Assembly: GCF_900095735.1 (NCBI RefSeq)
Contig: NZ_FNLO01000002.1
Coordinates: 385,626 to 449,625, forward strand
Direction of reading: 5' to 3'
DNA from: Chitinasiproducens palmae
GTDB lineage: Bacteria > Pseudomonadota > Gammaproteobacteria > Burkholderiales > Burkholderiaceae
Length of the DNA stretch: 64,000 nucleotides
Shown: piece by piece, positions 26,981-36,270 of the stretch
Layout of the letters: the number at the start of each line of letters is the position of its first letter
Position numbering within the stretch: the stretch's first letter is position 1
Notes under the pieces: generated by a model
The model's input: the letters and a program-made list of their open reading frames with translations, nothing else
What the model was told of the DNA's origin: nothing
The model's database searches: none
Made by a program: the position numbers and the translations under genes

Positions 26981-28393
26981 TTATCCAGACCAGCCGCCGC
27001 CAAGCGCCAGGAACAAGTCGATCTCGCGGTCGATCATTTGCGCGCGCGACACGGCAAGCGAAGATTCCGCATTTGCCAACGCTGCTTCGGCCGACAGCAC
27101 GTCGATGAAGCCAACCTTGCCGAAGCGGAACAGGCGGTTGGCTTGTCCGCTGGCGTGGGCGGCATCGTCGCGCGCTTTGGTGAGGCTCCGTTCGCGCTCG
27201 ATTTCTCGCGCGTACGCGGTCAGCGCGGTTTCCGTCTGCTTCAACGCCTGCACGACCGCGCCATCGAAAGCCGCCACGGCGGCATCGGCCCCCGCTCCGG
27301 CGGCGTCTATCCGGGCCTTGGCCGCGATCCGGTTGGGCCAATGCCACGATAGCAGCGGTCCGAACGTTGCACCGAAGCTGTCCCTCGAGAAAAGTTTCGT
27401 GAAGGAGTCGGCGAAGCCTGCCGAAGCACCGAGGCTGACCTGCGGGTAAAGTTGTGCCGTTTCGACGCCGATCCTCGCGGTCGCAGCGGCCAGATTGCGC
27501 TCGGCCTCGCGGATGTCCGGGCGCCGTTGGATCAACTGCCAGCCATCGCCGATCGGAATCGGCTGCTGCAAGCTCGGCGGCTGCGCGCAGTTCTCCAACT
27601 CTTTCGGATAATCGGCGGGAAGCTTGCCCATCAGTGCAGCCAATTCGAACAGGGCTGCCTGGCGTTCCGCGATCAAGTGGGGAATGGCGGCCGCGCTGCC
27701 GTTGGCCGCGGCACTCGATCGGCTGACATCGAACGCCGTTCCCTTCCCACCCATACTCAATTTCCGTGTCGCCTCAAGGGTTTGGCGCTGCACATCGAGT
27801 ACACGCCGGCTCGCAGCCAAGGTCTGGTTCGCCGAGCACACGCCGACGTAGGCGCGGGTGACGGCCGCGGCCACTACCACGCGCACCTGATCGCGCGCCG
27901 CCGCGACGGCTTCGGCGTTCGCATTGGCTGCTTCGATGCCGCGACGGATGCCGCCCGCCAAATCCAGCGGATAGGACAGGTTGATACCGAGCGCATAGGT
28001 CTGCGGCGTGGTTGACATCGGTAGCGTGTAGCCGCCAACGTGAGCGAAGGTTGCCAATGCCTGCGCGTCCGTCTGAATCATGCGTCCTTCCCGTGCCTGG
28101 CGCGCGGCGGCAGAGGCTTGCCGAAGGTGCGCGTCGGCCACTCGCAGGTCGGTGTTCGCTTGCAATGCTTCGGCGACATAGGCGTTCAGTCGCGCGTCGT
28201 TGTACAGCGCCCACCAGCGATCTGGCAGGCGAGTGTTGCGATAGGCAGCGTCATCGCCAGCCACGAAGGCACGCTTGGCTTCCGGTGATTGGGCAACGGC
28301 TCGTTCCGGCACATGGTAATCCGGTCCGGACACGCAACCGGCCAGCGTCAGCGAAAAGAAAATCGCGGCGACGGACAATTTCTTCCTGCTCAT
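26981..28393 (-). CDS. Outer-membrane efflux lipoprotein, NodT/OprM family
   Basis: About 470 residues of the RND-type outer-membrane factor family. The lipoprotein signal ends LTLAGC, putting the lipidated cysteine at residue 20, and two OEP repeats of long helices follow. I chose the ATG at 28393, which overlaps the end of the membrane-fusion gene (ATGA arrangement) and has GGGAG upstream; the longer frame to 28519 lacks a signal peptide. It forms the outer-membrane channel for the AaeAB-type pump encoded just upstream. Confidence 0.93.
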   Translation of the reverse strand: MSRKKLSVAAIFFSLTLAGCVSGPDYHVPERAVAQSPEAKRAFVAGDDAAYRNTRLPDRWWALYNDARLNAYVAEALQANTDLRVADAHLRQASAAARQAREGRMIQTDAQALATFAHVGGYTLPMSTTPQTYALGINLSYPLDLAGGIRRGIEAANANAEAVAAARDQVRVVVAAAVTRAYVGVCSANQTLAASRRVLDVQRQTLEATRKLSMGGKGTAFDVSRSSAAANGSAAAIPHLIAERQAALFELAALMGKLPADYPKELENCAQPPSLQQPIPIGDGWQLIQRRPDIREAERNLAAATARIGVETAQLYPQVSLGASAGFADSFTKLFSRDSFGATFGPLLSWHWPNRIAAKARIDAAGAGADAAVAAFDGAVVQALKQTETALTAYAREIERERSLTKARDDAAHASGQANRLFRFGKVGFIDVLSAEAALANAESSLAVSRAQMIDREIDLFLALGGGWSG

Positions 28394-29274
28394 TCGCAGG
28401 CTCCCGCGGCGTCGGGCACAAGGGCTATGGTCGCCGTGCGACCGGCGATCAGGCGTGTTTCGGGCGGCGCTTTGTCTATGCGGATGCGAACCGGAACACG
28501 TTGTGCCAGCCGCACCCACGAGAACGTCGGCTGCACTGTTGGCAACATATTGTGACTGCTCGAGCGTTGGTCGTCGGCAATGCCGGCGGCGATGCTTTCG
28601 ACATGCCCTCGCACATCCTTGCCGTCACCGATCAGGCGAACGATGGCGGCATCGCCCTCCTTGATGCAATTGAGCTTGGTTTCCTCGAAATATCCTTCGA
28701 TGCGCAGCGTGTCGGTATCGACCAGCGCCATGGCCTGCGTGCCCGGCGAGAGGAAGTCACCCGGATGCAGGTCGAGATTGGTGACGATGCCATCTGTCGT
28801 TGCATGCACCTCGGTACGCTGCACGTTGAGCAATGCGACACGGCGCTCCGCTTTCGCCTGCGCCAGTGCCGCGACGGCCGTGTCGACTTTCGCCGCATCC
28901 TGTTCGCGGACTTCGGCGGCAACCAGATTGTCGAGTGCGACGTCGCGTTTCAGCTCGCGTCGCGCGAGGTTAAGCGTGGCTTGTGCGCTCTGAACGGCGG
29001 CGTCCGCCTTCTCCAATGCCGCCGCCAGACGTGGCCGATCCAGCACCAGCAAAAGCTGCCCGGCCTTCACCGGCTGGTTGTCACGCACCAGCACTCGCGT
29101 GACCAACCCGCCGAGATCGGACGATACACGCACGACATCAGCGCGGACGTGACCATCGCGCGTCCAAGGTTTTTTCTCGTAGCGACTCCAGATCGACGAT
29201 GCCACGCAGGCAGCGACGGCGAGCAAAAGGAGCGTTACCGCCCAGCGACCAAGGGTTGGGAGCAGGTGCTTCAT
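28390..29274 (-). CDS. HlyD/AaeA-type membrane fusion protein
   Basis: About 294 residues: one N-terminal membrane helix (WAVTLLLLAVAACVASSI), a split biotinyl-lipoyl domain and an alpha-helical hairpin (about 85-150). The DGHVRADVVRVSSDLGG and ATTDGIVTNLDLHPGD segments are typical of the EmrA/AaeA group. The ATG at 29274 lies one base after the stop of the small DUF1656 gene. It links the inner-membrane FUSC protein to the NodT channel. Confidence 0.92.
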   Translation of the reverse strand: MKHLLPTLGRWAVTLLLLAVAACVASSIWSRYEKKPWTRDGHVRADVVRVSSDLGGLVTRVLVRDNQPVKAGQLLLVLDRPRLAAALEKADAAVQSAQATLNLARRELKRDVALDNLVAAEVREQDAAKVDTAVAALAQAKAERRVALLNVQRTEVHATTDGIVTNLDLHPGDFLSPGTQAMALVDTDTLRIEGYFEETKLNCIKEGDAAIVRLIGDGKDVRGHVESIAAGIADDQRSSSHNMLPTVQPTFSWVRLAQRVPVRIRIDKAPPETRLIAGRTATIALVPDAAGACE

Positions 29275-29275
29275 T

Positions 29276-29485
29276 TCAGTTCTCAAACAGATGCGCGAGC
29301 TCGATCAACGAGCCGAACAGAATCACAAAAATCGAGAGTCCCACCGCGGGCTGCCACGCAAACAGCCGATGGAGCCTGAGTCTTGCCAGGCATCTGGATG
29401 CCAGCATCGCCAAGACCAGTGCGACCAGCGACATCGCCAGCAGAAAAGGCACGAAAACACCGCAGAGGGAAAGTTCGCCGAACAT
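29276..29485 (-). CDS. DUF1656 small membrane protein (AaeX-like)
   Basis: 69 residues with two membrane helices and the family start MFGELSLCGVFVP. AaeX-like proteins are encoded between AaeB- and AaeA-type genes; their role is not established. I prefer the ATG at 29485, which has GGAG about 9 nt upstream and matches the family's usual N-terminus; an upstream ATG at 29506 overlaps the FUSC gene. Confidence 0.9.
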   Translation of the reverse strand: MFGELSLCGVFVPFLLAMSLVALVLAMLASRCLARLRLHRLFAWQPAVGLSIFVILFGSLIELAHLFEN

Positions 29486-29489
29486 CGCA

Positions 29490-31574
29490 TCACGCTCCAA
29501 GGTCATTCACACGCGACACCAGATCACGGTGAAGCTTGGACAGCAGAACGAGTAATCGCTTGCGTTCGGGCTCGCCGCTTGCAACCACGGTTGTGCGGGC
29601 GCGATCAAGGCGTGCAAGTAGGAACCCTCTGGAGGCGTGAGCATCGGCAGCGGCACGGCTGCGAAAATAGGTGGTCAGTTCGTCCAGCAATTCGACCAGG
29701 CTGGCACGCGCGTTCTGATCGCTGAGCGTGTTCACGAGCAAGCGAAGCTCGCCGACGACATTGCCCACGCGCAAGTCGGAGAACGCGGATTTCAGAATGC
29801 GCGCCGGCTGTTCGTGCCCGCCCAGCTTTGGGACGAGCAGGCCGATGCGATCCAGCATCCGGCTCGTCCAACTCGTGGCATCGGTGACGCGACCCGCTAT
29901 CCGAAGCACGAGATCCCGCCGTATCGCCCGAAACAGCCGGTTGCGACTGTGGTTCGGGCTGATGGTCTGGAACAGACTCATGCTGGCCATTGCCATCCCG
30001 GTTCCGACAAACAACGCCACGCTGCCGTTGATAGCACTGGAAAAATTCGAGGCATTGGTCGCGCCGAGACCGGCGATGATCGGAAAGGTCAGAATCACCC
30101 CCAGTGCCGCCATGATGAAAGGCGGCCTCGCCAGGAACGAGCCGGCCACCAGCAGTGTGGGTGCCAGTACCGCCGCCAAGCCGACGAAGTCGGTCGTGCG
30201 GGGGAGAATCACGAAGCCGTACGCAAGACCGATGACTACGCCGATGCAGGAGCCAATCAGATAGCGCACGACGTTGCCCGCGGGGGCCTCGACAGTGCCG
30301 AACAGTAAGCAAGCGGTGCCGATAATCGAAACGGCAGTTGCGCCGTCCGGCCATGCCGTGATCATCCAGAATACGCAACCCAGCAGGATGCCGATGCCCG
30401 CGCCGACTGCACTGCGCGCAGCTAGCCAGTGGTCGCGGTGCAGCACATGGCCGCTTCCGTTGGTGGCTAGTTGCGCCGGTACATGGCGACGCCACTGGGG
30501 ATTGGCCTTCTGCAACTGTCGTTCAAGCAGGCGGCAATCGCGATGTGCGATCTCCAGTTCGGCCAGGTCGGTCGCGAGCCCCATGAGCAGCAGGCTACGC
30601 CAATCGTTCGTTTCGACGGTATCGACACAGACGTCGCGCAGGTTCAAAGGTACGCCTTCCGCCGATGCGTGCAGTGCGGCCAGCGCAGCGTCGATGGCGC
30701 TCGAGAGCGAAAGCACCGCCAGCAAACGGTCGTGCAGCGCCCGCAGGATCTGGACTTGAGCGAAGCCATGGGCAGCGTCGAAGGCCAAGTGAATCGAAAG
30801 ATGGTGCAGTTCCAGCAGATCCGTTGCGGCCCGTGCGCGATCCCTGACCAGGACCGCATCCTGAGCGCCAGCAAGCATGTCCCGCGTCCATCGTTCCGTA
30901 TCGGCCAAAATGGCGGCGACACGCGCCTGCGCCCGGTGCGACACGCTGCGCGGCAGGATCAGGCTGTGAACCAACGTGGCCGACAAAATGCCAATCGAGA
31001 TTTCCTGTACCCGCGTGATGGCCACTGTAAAGACCTCGCCAGGTGCAGTCACGCTCGGAAAACCGATCAGGCTGGTGGTGTATCCCGCCAACAGGAAGGC
31101 GTAGGAACGCGGGGTCCGATCGAGCACACCGAGATACAGGCAGAAACCCATCCACAGCGCCAGCGCCGCGCTCAATATCCAAGGTTCGTTGGCGAACGTC
31201 GGCACCAGCAACACGGTTGCCGCTGCCCCGCCGACCGTGCCCAGAAGGCGGAACAGTCCACGACTTACAGTCGCGCCGGAAAGGGCCTGCGAAACGAGGT
31301 AGACCGTTCCCAATACCCAGAACGGGCGGGTCAGGCCGATCCGCAGCGACACGTACAGGCCGAGCATCGCGGCGGCAAAGCATTTGAGCGAGAACAGCGC
31401 CGCTTCCAGGTCGGGCTTGAGCGCGGAACGTCCGGCCAGTGCGTACTGGCGGTACTGGCGGTACTGGCGGTACTGGCTGTATTGACGGAAGCGGTCAGCG
31501 AAGCGATATTTCTCTAGATCGTTGCGCGCTCCTTCGCTATGAGCTTTGCCGTCAGTGACATCAGGTGTTTGCAT
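29490..31574 (-). CDS. FUSC/AaeB-family aromatic-acid efflux protein
   Basis: 694 residues with two blocks of six predicted membrane helices (about 55-190 and 395-545) separated by a long cytoplasmic region, the FUSC/AaeB plan. AaeB exports hydroxylated aromatic carboxylic acids such as p-hydroxybenzoate in E. coli. The N-terminus carries a run of RQY tripeptides from a 9-bp repeat. The ATG at 31574 lacks a clear ribosome site, so the true start could be downstream. It is the first gene of a four-gene efflux operon, divergent from an AraC regulator. Confidence 0.9.
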   Translation of the reverse strand: MQTPDVTDGKAHSEGARNDLEKYRFADRFRQYSQYRQYRQYRQYALAGRSALKPDLEAALFSLKCFAAAMLGLYVSLRIGLTRPFWVLGTVYLVSQALSGATVSRGLFRLLGTVGGAAATVLLVPTFANEPWILSAALALWMGFCLYLGVLDRTPRSYAFLLAGYTTSLIGFPSVTAPGEVFTVAITRVQEISIGILSATLVHSLILPRSVSHRAQARVAAILADTERWTRDMLAGAQDAVLVRDRARAATDLLELHHLSIHLAFDAAHGFAQVQILRALHDRLLAVLSLSSAIDAALAALHASAEGVPLNLRDVCVDTVETNDWRSLLLMGLATDLAELEIAHRDCRLLERQLQKANPQWRRHVPAQLATNGSGHVLHRDHWLAARSAVGAGIGILLGCVFWMITAWPDGATAVSIIGTACLLFGTVEAPAGNVVRYLIGSCIGVVIGLAYGFVILPRTTDFVGLAAVLAPTLLVAGSFLARPPFIMAALGVILTFPIIAGLGATNASNFSSAINGSVALFVGTGMAMASMSLFQTISPNHSRNRLFRAIRRDLVLRIAGRVTDATSWTSRMLDRIGLLVPKLGGHEQPARILKSAFSDLRVGNVVGELRLLVNTLSDQNARASLVELLDELTTYFRSRAAADAHASRGFLLARLDRARTTVVASGEPERKRLLVLLSKLHRDLVSRVNDLGA
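31443..31487. repeat. 9-bp tandem repeat inside the FUSC gene
   Basis: Three exact GTACTGGCG units plus two diverged ones (GTACTGGCT, GTATTGACG). They are in frame and encode repeated RQY-type tripeptides near the protein N-terminus. Changes in copy number would keep the frame. Confidence 0.9.
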
Positions 31575-31595
31575 GCGATCACTGTATCGATCGCA
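31574..31595. promoter_or_regulatory. Dyad in the aae / araC divergent gap
   Basis: Perfect inverted repeat TGCGATC-N8-GATCGCA at the FUSC start. A second dyad, GGATTT (31605-31610) and AAATCC (31634-31639), contains repeated TCGCTA. One or both may bind the AraC regulator. Confidence 0.55.
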
Positions 31596-31652
31596 GGCCG
31601 CATTGGATTTCGCTAGAATGCCATCATATCGCTAAATCCGGTCAATTTGAGA

Positions 31653-32459
31653 ATGGCTCGCGTTTGCCTCCCTGGTTTTGACCTCGATCTTGATGCCACG
31701 ACTCGACCTGCCGTCGTGCGACGCCTGCAGGTCGAGGATTACGATGCCGAGATTCCGGTGCATCGGCACCGCAAAGGGCAGTTGATTCTGGCGCTGCATG
31801 GCGCCGTCACCTGCTCGGTGGCCGGCGCACTCTGGATCGTTCCGCCGCAGTGTGGCGTGTGGATTCCGGGCGACATGCCACACAGCAACCGAGCCACTGC
31901 GAATGCGCGCCTTTGCTACCTGTTTGTCGAACCGGACATCGTCGCTCTGCCGCAAGCATGCTGCACACTCTCCATCTCTCCCATGGTGCGGGAAATGGTT
32001 TTGCACTTGGCAAATGCGCCGTTAGATTACGAACAGGACGGACATACCGGCCAGCTTGCACGCGTCCTGTTGGACGAACTGGTACTGATGCCAACGGAGC
32101 AGCTTTACCTGCCCGTCAGTGATCATCCGAAGATTCGCACGATGGCCGACGCACTCTCAGCCAACCCGGAAGATCGCAGCACCATTACGCAATGGGCCAA
32201 TCGCCTGGCGTTGAGTGAGCGAACGTTGGCGCGGCTTGTCATCAAGGAAACCGGCTTGACGTTCGGTCGCTGGCGGCAGCAATTGCACTTGCTTGTCGCC
32301 ATCCGCGAGCTTGCAAGCGGCGTATCGGTACAGCGCGTGTCCGAGAGTCTTGGTTACGAGTCGGTCACCGCGTTCATCACCATGTTCAAGAAAGCGCTCG
32401 GGCTCTCGCCCACCCGCTACTTTGCGGCGCTGACGCCAGGCCACGCCCGGGACGCTTAG
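31653..32459 (+). CDS. AraC-family regulator of the NimR type
   Basis: 268 residues: an N-terminal cupin sensor (about 20-100, with PVHRHRKGQLILALHG) and a C-terminal double HTH (about 170-262, with the WANRLALSERTLARL helix and YESVTAFITMFKK). Regulators of this plan typically control a divergent exporter. The ATG at 31653 is preferred to an in-frame TTG at 31647. It probably senses the compound exported by the neighbouring aae-type operon. Confidence 0.9.
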   Translation: MARVCLPGFDLDLDATTRPAVVRRLQVEDYDAEIPVHRHRKGQLILALHGAVTCSVAGALWIVPPQCGVWIPGDMPHSNRATANARLCYLFVEPDIVALPQACCTLSISPMVREMVLHLANAPLDYEQDGHTGQLARVLLDELVLMPTEQLYLPVSDHPKIRTMADALSANPEDRSTITQWANRLALSERTLARLVIKETGLTFGRWRQQLHLLVAIRELASGVSVQRVSESLGYESVTAFITMFKKALGLSPTRYFAALTPGHARDA

Positions 32460-32524
32460 TTCGAGAATGCCCCCTCGCGTCGGCATGCGCCATTCGGCTA
32501 CATCGTCCGGCTTCCGACGACACG

Positions 32525-32564
32525 TCGCCGACACGCGCCGACACGCCCTGACACGCGCTGACAG
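32525..32564. repeat. 10-bp tandem repeat between convergent genes
   Basis: Four degenerate units TCGCCGACAC, GCGCCGACAC, GCCCTGACAC, GCGCTGACAG in the gap between the AraC gene and the glutaminase gene. Confidence 0.85.
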
Positions 32565-32607
32565 CCCGGCCCCGCAAGACGACTCGACATCTCGATGTTT
32601 GGTCTTA

Positions 32608-33549
32608 CTATCCAAAAATCGACAAGCACGCGGCGGCCGACAAGTTCTCAAGCGCTGCCATGGCGCGAACGGAGTTTCCCGTCGAATCCAGACGTGGCGA
32701 CCACGCGCAGATCGTTCCTTGATTCGGAATGACTGCGATAATGCCCCCTCCGACGCCGCTTTTTGTCGGTAGCCCGATGGCGAACGCGGTTCTTCCAGAG
32801 TGTTCGTACGTCCCGGTCGTCAGCATCAACGCGCAGACTTGCTGTGCAGTGCGACGCGGGACGATCCGCTTGCCGGTTCCCGGACATATTCCCCGGTTTG
32901 CAAGAAACAGACTGGCGCGGGCAAGTTCCGTACAGGACGCCTCGATCGCGCACACTGCGCAATACGACCTTACGACGTCTGCCACCGGATTGGCGAAATT
33001 GCCATGTCCTTTCATCAGATAGGCGGCAGCGATGTTTCGGTCTGCACATCGGAACTCGCTTTCCGCCACTGTCTGGTTGTAGTCGACCTCGGCGCTTCCA
33101 CTGAGCTCTCTCAAAAGCGTGACAATCGAAGATTCCATGCTCACATGCCTGCTGACCAAGCTGTCGGCGATGGCCAGAGCGCCGGAGTTCAGGAACGGAT
33201 TGCGCGGGATCCCGTGCTCGAGTTCCAGCTCAACGATCGAATTGAATGGATTCGAGCTCGGAAACTGCCCGACCCGGCGCCAGATCTCATCGCCCCACGT
33301 CCTGTATCCCTGAACGAGCACGAACACCTTGGAAAGGCTTTGAACTGAAAAACGGTCGTTCGCATCACCGTAGCTGACGATTTGTCCATCGAGATTCGCC
33401 ACGGCGATGCCGAACCGATCGGGCGCAACATCCCGCAGTGCGGGGATGTAATTCGCGACCTCTCCCACTCCCCGGCACGCCTCGGCGGCAGCCCCGGCGT
33501 CGTCGACGCGCTGCCGCCATGAGGTTTGAAAAGACGTCGTGGAATCCAT
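32608..33549 (-). CDS. glsA: Glutaminase A
   Basis: About 313 residues of the serine-dependent glutaminase family, which has a beta-lactamase-like fold. The catalytic SLSK motif (Ser-x-x-Lys, about residues 71-74), the NPFLNSGAL loop and the late KSGVGGGI motif are all present. It hydrolyses glutamine to glutamate and ammonia in the cytoplasm. The ATG at 33549 is preferred over a GTG at 33558; neither has a strong ribosome site. It closes a three-gene minus-strand operon after an MHS carrier and an M20 amidohydrolase, suggesting that glutamine is released from an imported conjugate and then deamidated. Confidence 0.93.
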   Translation of the reverse strand: MDSTTSFQTSWRQRVDDAGAAAEACRGVGEVANYIPALRDVAPDRFGIAVANLDGQIVSYGDANDRFSVQSLSKVFVLVQGYRTWGDEIWRRVGQFPSSNPFNSIVELELEHGIPRNPFLNSGALAIADSLVSRHVSMESSIVTLLRELSGSAEVDYNQTVAESEFRCADRNIAAAYLMKGHGNFANPVADVVRSYCAVCAIEASCTELARASLFLANRGICPGTGKRIVPRRTAQQVCALMLTTGTYEHSGRTAFAIGLPTKSGVGGGIIAVIPNQGTICAWSPRLDSTGNSVRAMAALENLSAAACLSIFG

Positions 33550-33582
33550 GTGTGTCACCAGTCGACCATGACGAATCCCAAC

Positions 33583-34773
33583 TTAAGCCTGGCGCGGTAG
33601 CGCCGTCTTGACCAACGTTAGCCAATACGAAATACCCGGTGCGATGATGTCGTCGTTGAAATCGTAGAGTGGACTGTGAAGTTGCTGGGATATCGGCATG
33701 TCAGAGGAGCAGTCGGTAGGCAATACGCCGTTTCCCAGAAACGCATAGCAGCCTGGCTTTTGCTGCAGGAAGAAGGAAAAATCCTCCGAGGCAAAAGACC
33801 GATCTATCTGAGCCTGCACTCGATCGTGACCGACCGTTGCCACCATCGCTTCAACAGCCTTTTGCGTTTCCCGATCATGATTGATCAGCGCAGGGTAGAG
33901 TCGATTGAAATGGAACTCTGCATCAACGGCGAAAGCGGCAGCGACGTTATCAGTGAGTGCGGCCATCCTGTTCTCAATGAGATCCAGGGTGTCGGAGTCA
34001 AACGTTCGGACCGTCCCGGAGAGGGTTGCACGCTCCGGGATGATGTTGTCGGCTGTTCCTGCGTGGATTTGCGTGACGGAAAGAACCGCCGCGACATTGG
34101 GATCGACGTTCCGCGAAAGAATGGTCTGCAGGGCCTGCGCGAGATGAACTGCCGCCATTACCGGATCGACGCTTTGGTGCGGTTGGCCGGCGTGCGAGCC
34201 CTTGCCTGACAGCTTGACATTGAACGTGTTGCTCGAAGCCATCAAACCGCCTTGCCGCACGCCGAACGATCCGGCGGGCAATCCGGGCCAATTGTGAATG
34301 CCGTAAATGGCATCGATCTTGAACCGCTCGAACAGGCCGTCGTCGATCATGCGCTTTGCACCAGCGCCCCCCTCCTCGGCGGGCTGGAAAACAAAGTGCA
34401 GTGTGCCGTCGAAGTCGGTGCTGCGACTGAGCGCCATTGCGGCACCGAGCAGGATCGCAGTGTGTCCGTCATGACCACATGCATGCATCTTGCCGCCGTG
34501 CTGTGAGGCGTGTTGGAAGGTGTTGAGCTCCTGCAAGGGCAGCGCGTCCATGTCGGCCCGCAACGCGATGGCCTTGTCCGACGTCCCTCTCTTGAGGGTG
34601 GCAACGACGCCATAGCCGCCAATACCCTCCTCGACTGACAGACCGTTTTCTCGCAGGATCTTCGCGACGAACGATGATGTGGCGCGTTCCTCGAAGCGAA
34701 GTTCAGGATGCGCATGGAGGTGATGTCTGATCTTGACGATGTGGGAATAGTCCGAGTGTGCTTCGGGGTTCAT
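33583..34773 (-). CDS. M20-family amidohydrolase (aminoacylase / IAA-amino-acid hydrolase type)
   Basis: 396 residues. The di-metal centre is visible: HACGHDGH (about 97-104), EEGGAG after it, and ADNIIPERA in the later part. The dimerisation lid domain sits in the middle (about 185-295). The family includes hippurate hydrolase, N-acyl-L-amino-acid amidohydrolases and plant ILR1-type auxin-conjugate hydrolases. I place the start at ATG 34773; the frame stays open to 35220 without family similarity. It lies between a carrier gene and glutaminase, pointing to an N-acyl-glutamine substrate. Confidence 0.92.
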   Translation of the reverse strand: MNPEAHSDYSHIVKIRHHLHAHPELRFEERATSSFVAKILRENGLSVEEGIGGYGVVATLKRGTSDKAIALRADMDALPLQELNTFQHASQHGGKMHACGHDGHTAILLGAAMALSRSTDFDGTLHFVFQPAEEGGAGAKRMIDDGLFERFKIDAIYGIHNWPGLPAGSFGVRQGGLMASSNTFNVKLSGKGSHAGQPHQSVDPVMAAVHLAQALQTILSRNVDPNVAAVLSVTQIHAGTADNIIPERATLSGTVRTFDSDTLDLIENRMAALTDNVAAAFAVDAEFHFNRLYPALINHDRETQKAVEAMVATVGHDRVQAQIDRSFASEDFSFFLQQKPGCYAFLGNGVLPTDCSSDMPISQQLHSPLYDFNDDIIAPGISYWLTLVKTALPRQA

Positions 34774-34865
34774 TTTTGCGATGCTCTCTGTCTGAGAGGA
34801 CTCGACGCGCCAATCGAGCTTGACGCGCGTCCTTGGCTTTGGAACGTGTGACGGCATCCTGGCGT

Positions 34866-36161
34866 TCAGCGCGGCTTGCGACGGGCAAGAAAAGCAATCA
34901 GTGCGAGGCTCAGCAGCGCAGCCGCAGAGAGATAGACGCCAATGATGAGCTTGTCGCCAGAGGCGTGAATCAGGCTGGTCACGATCAACGGCGTCAGGCC
35001 ACCGAAGATCGACACGCCGAGCGCATAGGAAGTGCCGACGCCGGTGGCTCTGTAGTGCGTCGGGAAAATGTCCGAAATCACCAGCGGTGCGCATGCCGCA
35101 TAGAGGCCCAGGAAAAGCGAAATGATGGACTGAACAGTCACCAGCATGCCCAGACTCGGATGAGACGCGAGTATCCAGAAGAGCGGGTAAGCCAAGATGC
35201 CAGCGAGTGCCGAACCCCAAGCCATCGGCTTGAATGGGCCCACCTTATCGGCGAATGCGCCAACAATCGGGCAGACGACGACCAAGGTGGCACCGGACGC
35301 GATTTGTCCGACATAAGTTGCAAGAAGCGGCAGATGCAACTCGCGAACCGCGTAGGTGGTGAAATAGTTCGAGACCTGTGCCGCCACGGTCCAGAAAACC
35401 ATGATCGCAATGCCAATCAGAATGCGGCCGGAATTCGTGCGAATTCCAGCAACAAACGAAATGGTGGTTTGTCGGCCTGTCGCGGCGGCGCGCTCGAACT
35501 CGGGCGTTTCGGGGATTGCCCGGCGAATGTACCAGCCTACCGGGCCAATCAGCAGGCCGGCGAGAAAGGCGATCCGCCAATAATCTGCCAGCAGTTTCTG
35601 ATCGCCGAAGTATTGCGTGAGACACAAGCCGATAATGCCTGCAACCAACACGCCGCCGCCTTGGGCCACTTGCTGAAAGGAGCTGAACAGGACCCGATTG
35701 GACTTGGACGCACTTTCAATGAGCATCGCGACATTGCTGCCGATCTCCCCGCCAGCAGAGAAGCCCTGGATCAATCGTCCGAGAACCAAGATGATCGGCG
35801 CCGCCAGGCCAATCGCTTGATACGTCGGGCAGATTGCCGGGACCAGCGTGCCGAATGCCATCATCAGCAGCGTGAAGCTCAAAGCCCGTTTGCGGCCGAC
35901 GCGGTCCGCGTACCGCCCGAGAATGAATGCGCCCAGCGGCCTGACGACAAAACCCGCCGCGAACGTCATGAACGTCAGCATTAGCGCGACGTATTCGTCA
36001 CCAGCCGGAAAGAAGGCCCTCGATATTGGTACAGCAAAGATCGCGAACGCAAGGAAATCATAGATTTCAAGCACGTTTCCAACGGTCGCCGCAATGATGG
36101 TGCGACGTTGTCTCGCGGCAATTGAATCTTCCGAAAGCTCGGAAGTTACGCTGTTTTGCAT
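34866..36161 (-). CDS. MFS transporter, metabolite:H+ symporter (MHS) family
   Basis: 431 residues with twelve membrane helices. The MHS signature segments are present: GNVLEIYDFLAF in helix 1 and RPLGAFILGRYADRVGRKRAL in the helix 2-3 loop. Relatives carry citrate, alpha-ketoglutarate, proline/betaine and shikimate. AAGGAGA precedes the ATG at 36161. It starts the operon with the M20 hydrolase and glutaminase and is divergent from a LysR gene, so it is probably the importer of their substrate. Confidence 0.92.
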   Translation of the reverse strand: MQNSVTSELSEDSIAARQRRTIIAATVGNVLEIYDFLAFAIFAVPISRAFFPAGDEYVALMLTFMTFAAGFVVRPLGAFILGRYADRVGRKRALSFTLLMMAFGTLVPAICPTYQAIGLAAPIILVLGRLIQGFSAGGEIGSNVAMLIESASKSNRVLFSSFQQVAQGGGVLVAGIIGLCLTQYFGDQKLLADYWRIAFLAGLLIGPVGWYIRRAIPETPEFERAAATGRQTTISFVAGIRTNSGRILIGIAIMVFWTVAAQVSNYFTTYAVRELHLPLLATYVGQIASGATLVVVCPIVGAFADKVGPFKPMAWGSALAGILAYPLFWILASHPSLGMLVTVQSIISLFLGLYAACAPLVISDIFPTHYRATGVGTSYALGVSIFGGLTPLIVTSLIHASGDKLIIGVYLSAAALLSLALIAFLARRKPR

Positions 36162-36270
36162 CGCTGTCTCCTTCGGTTTTTTTTGAACTGCTGCCGCAGT
36201 GTAGGCTGCCGGCCCTATAATCAAAAATACCGTTTGTAGATAGAAGATATGCTTGGTAGGCATAGCGCAG

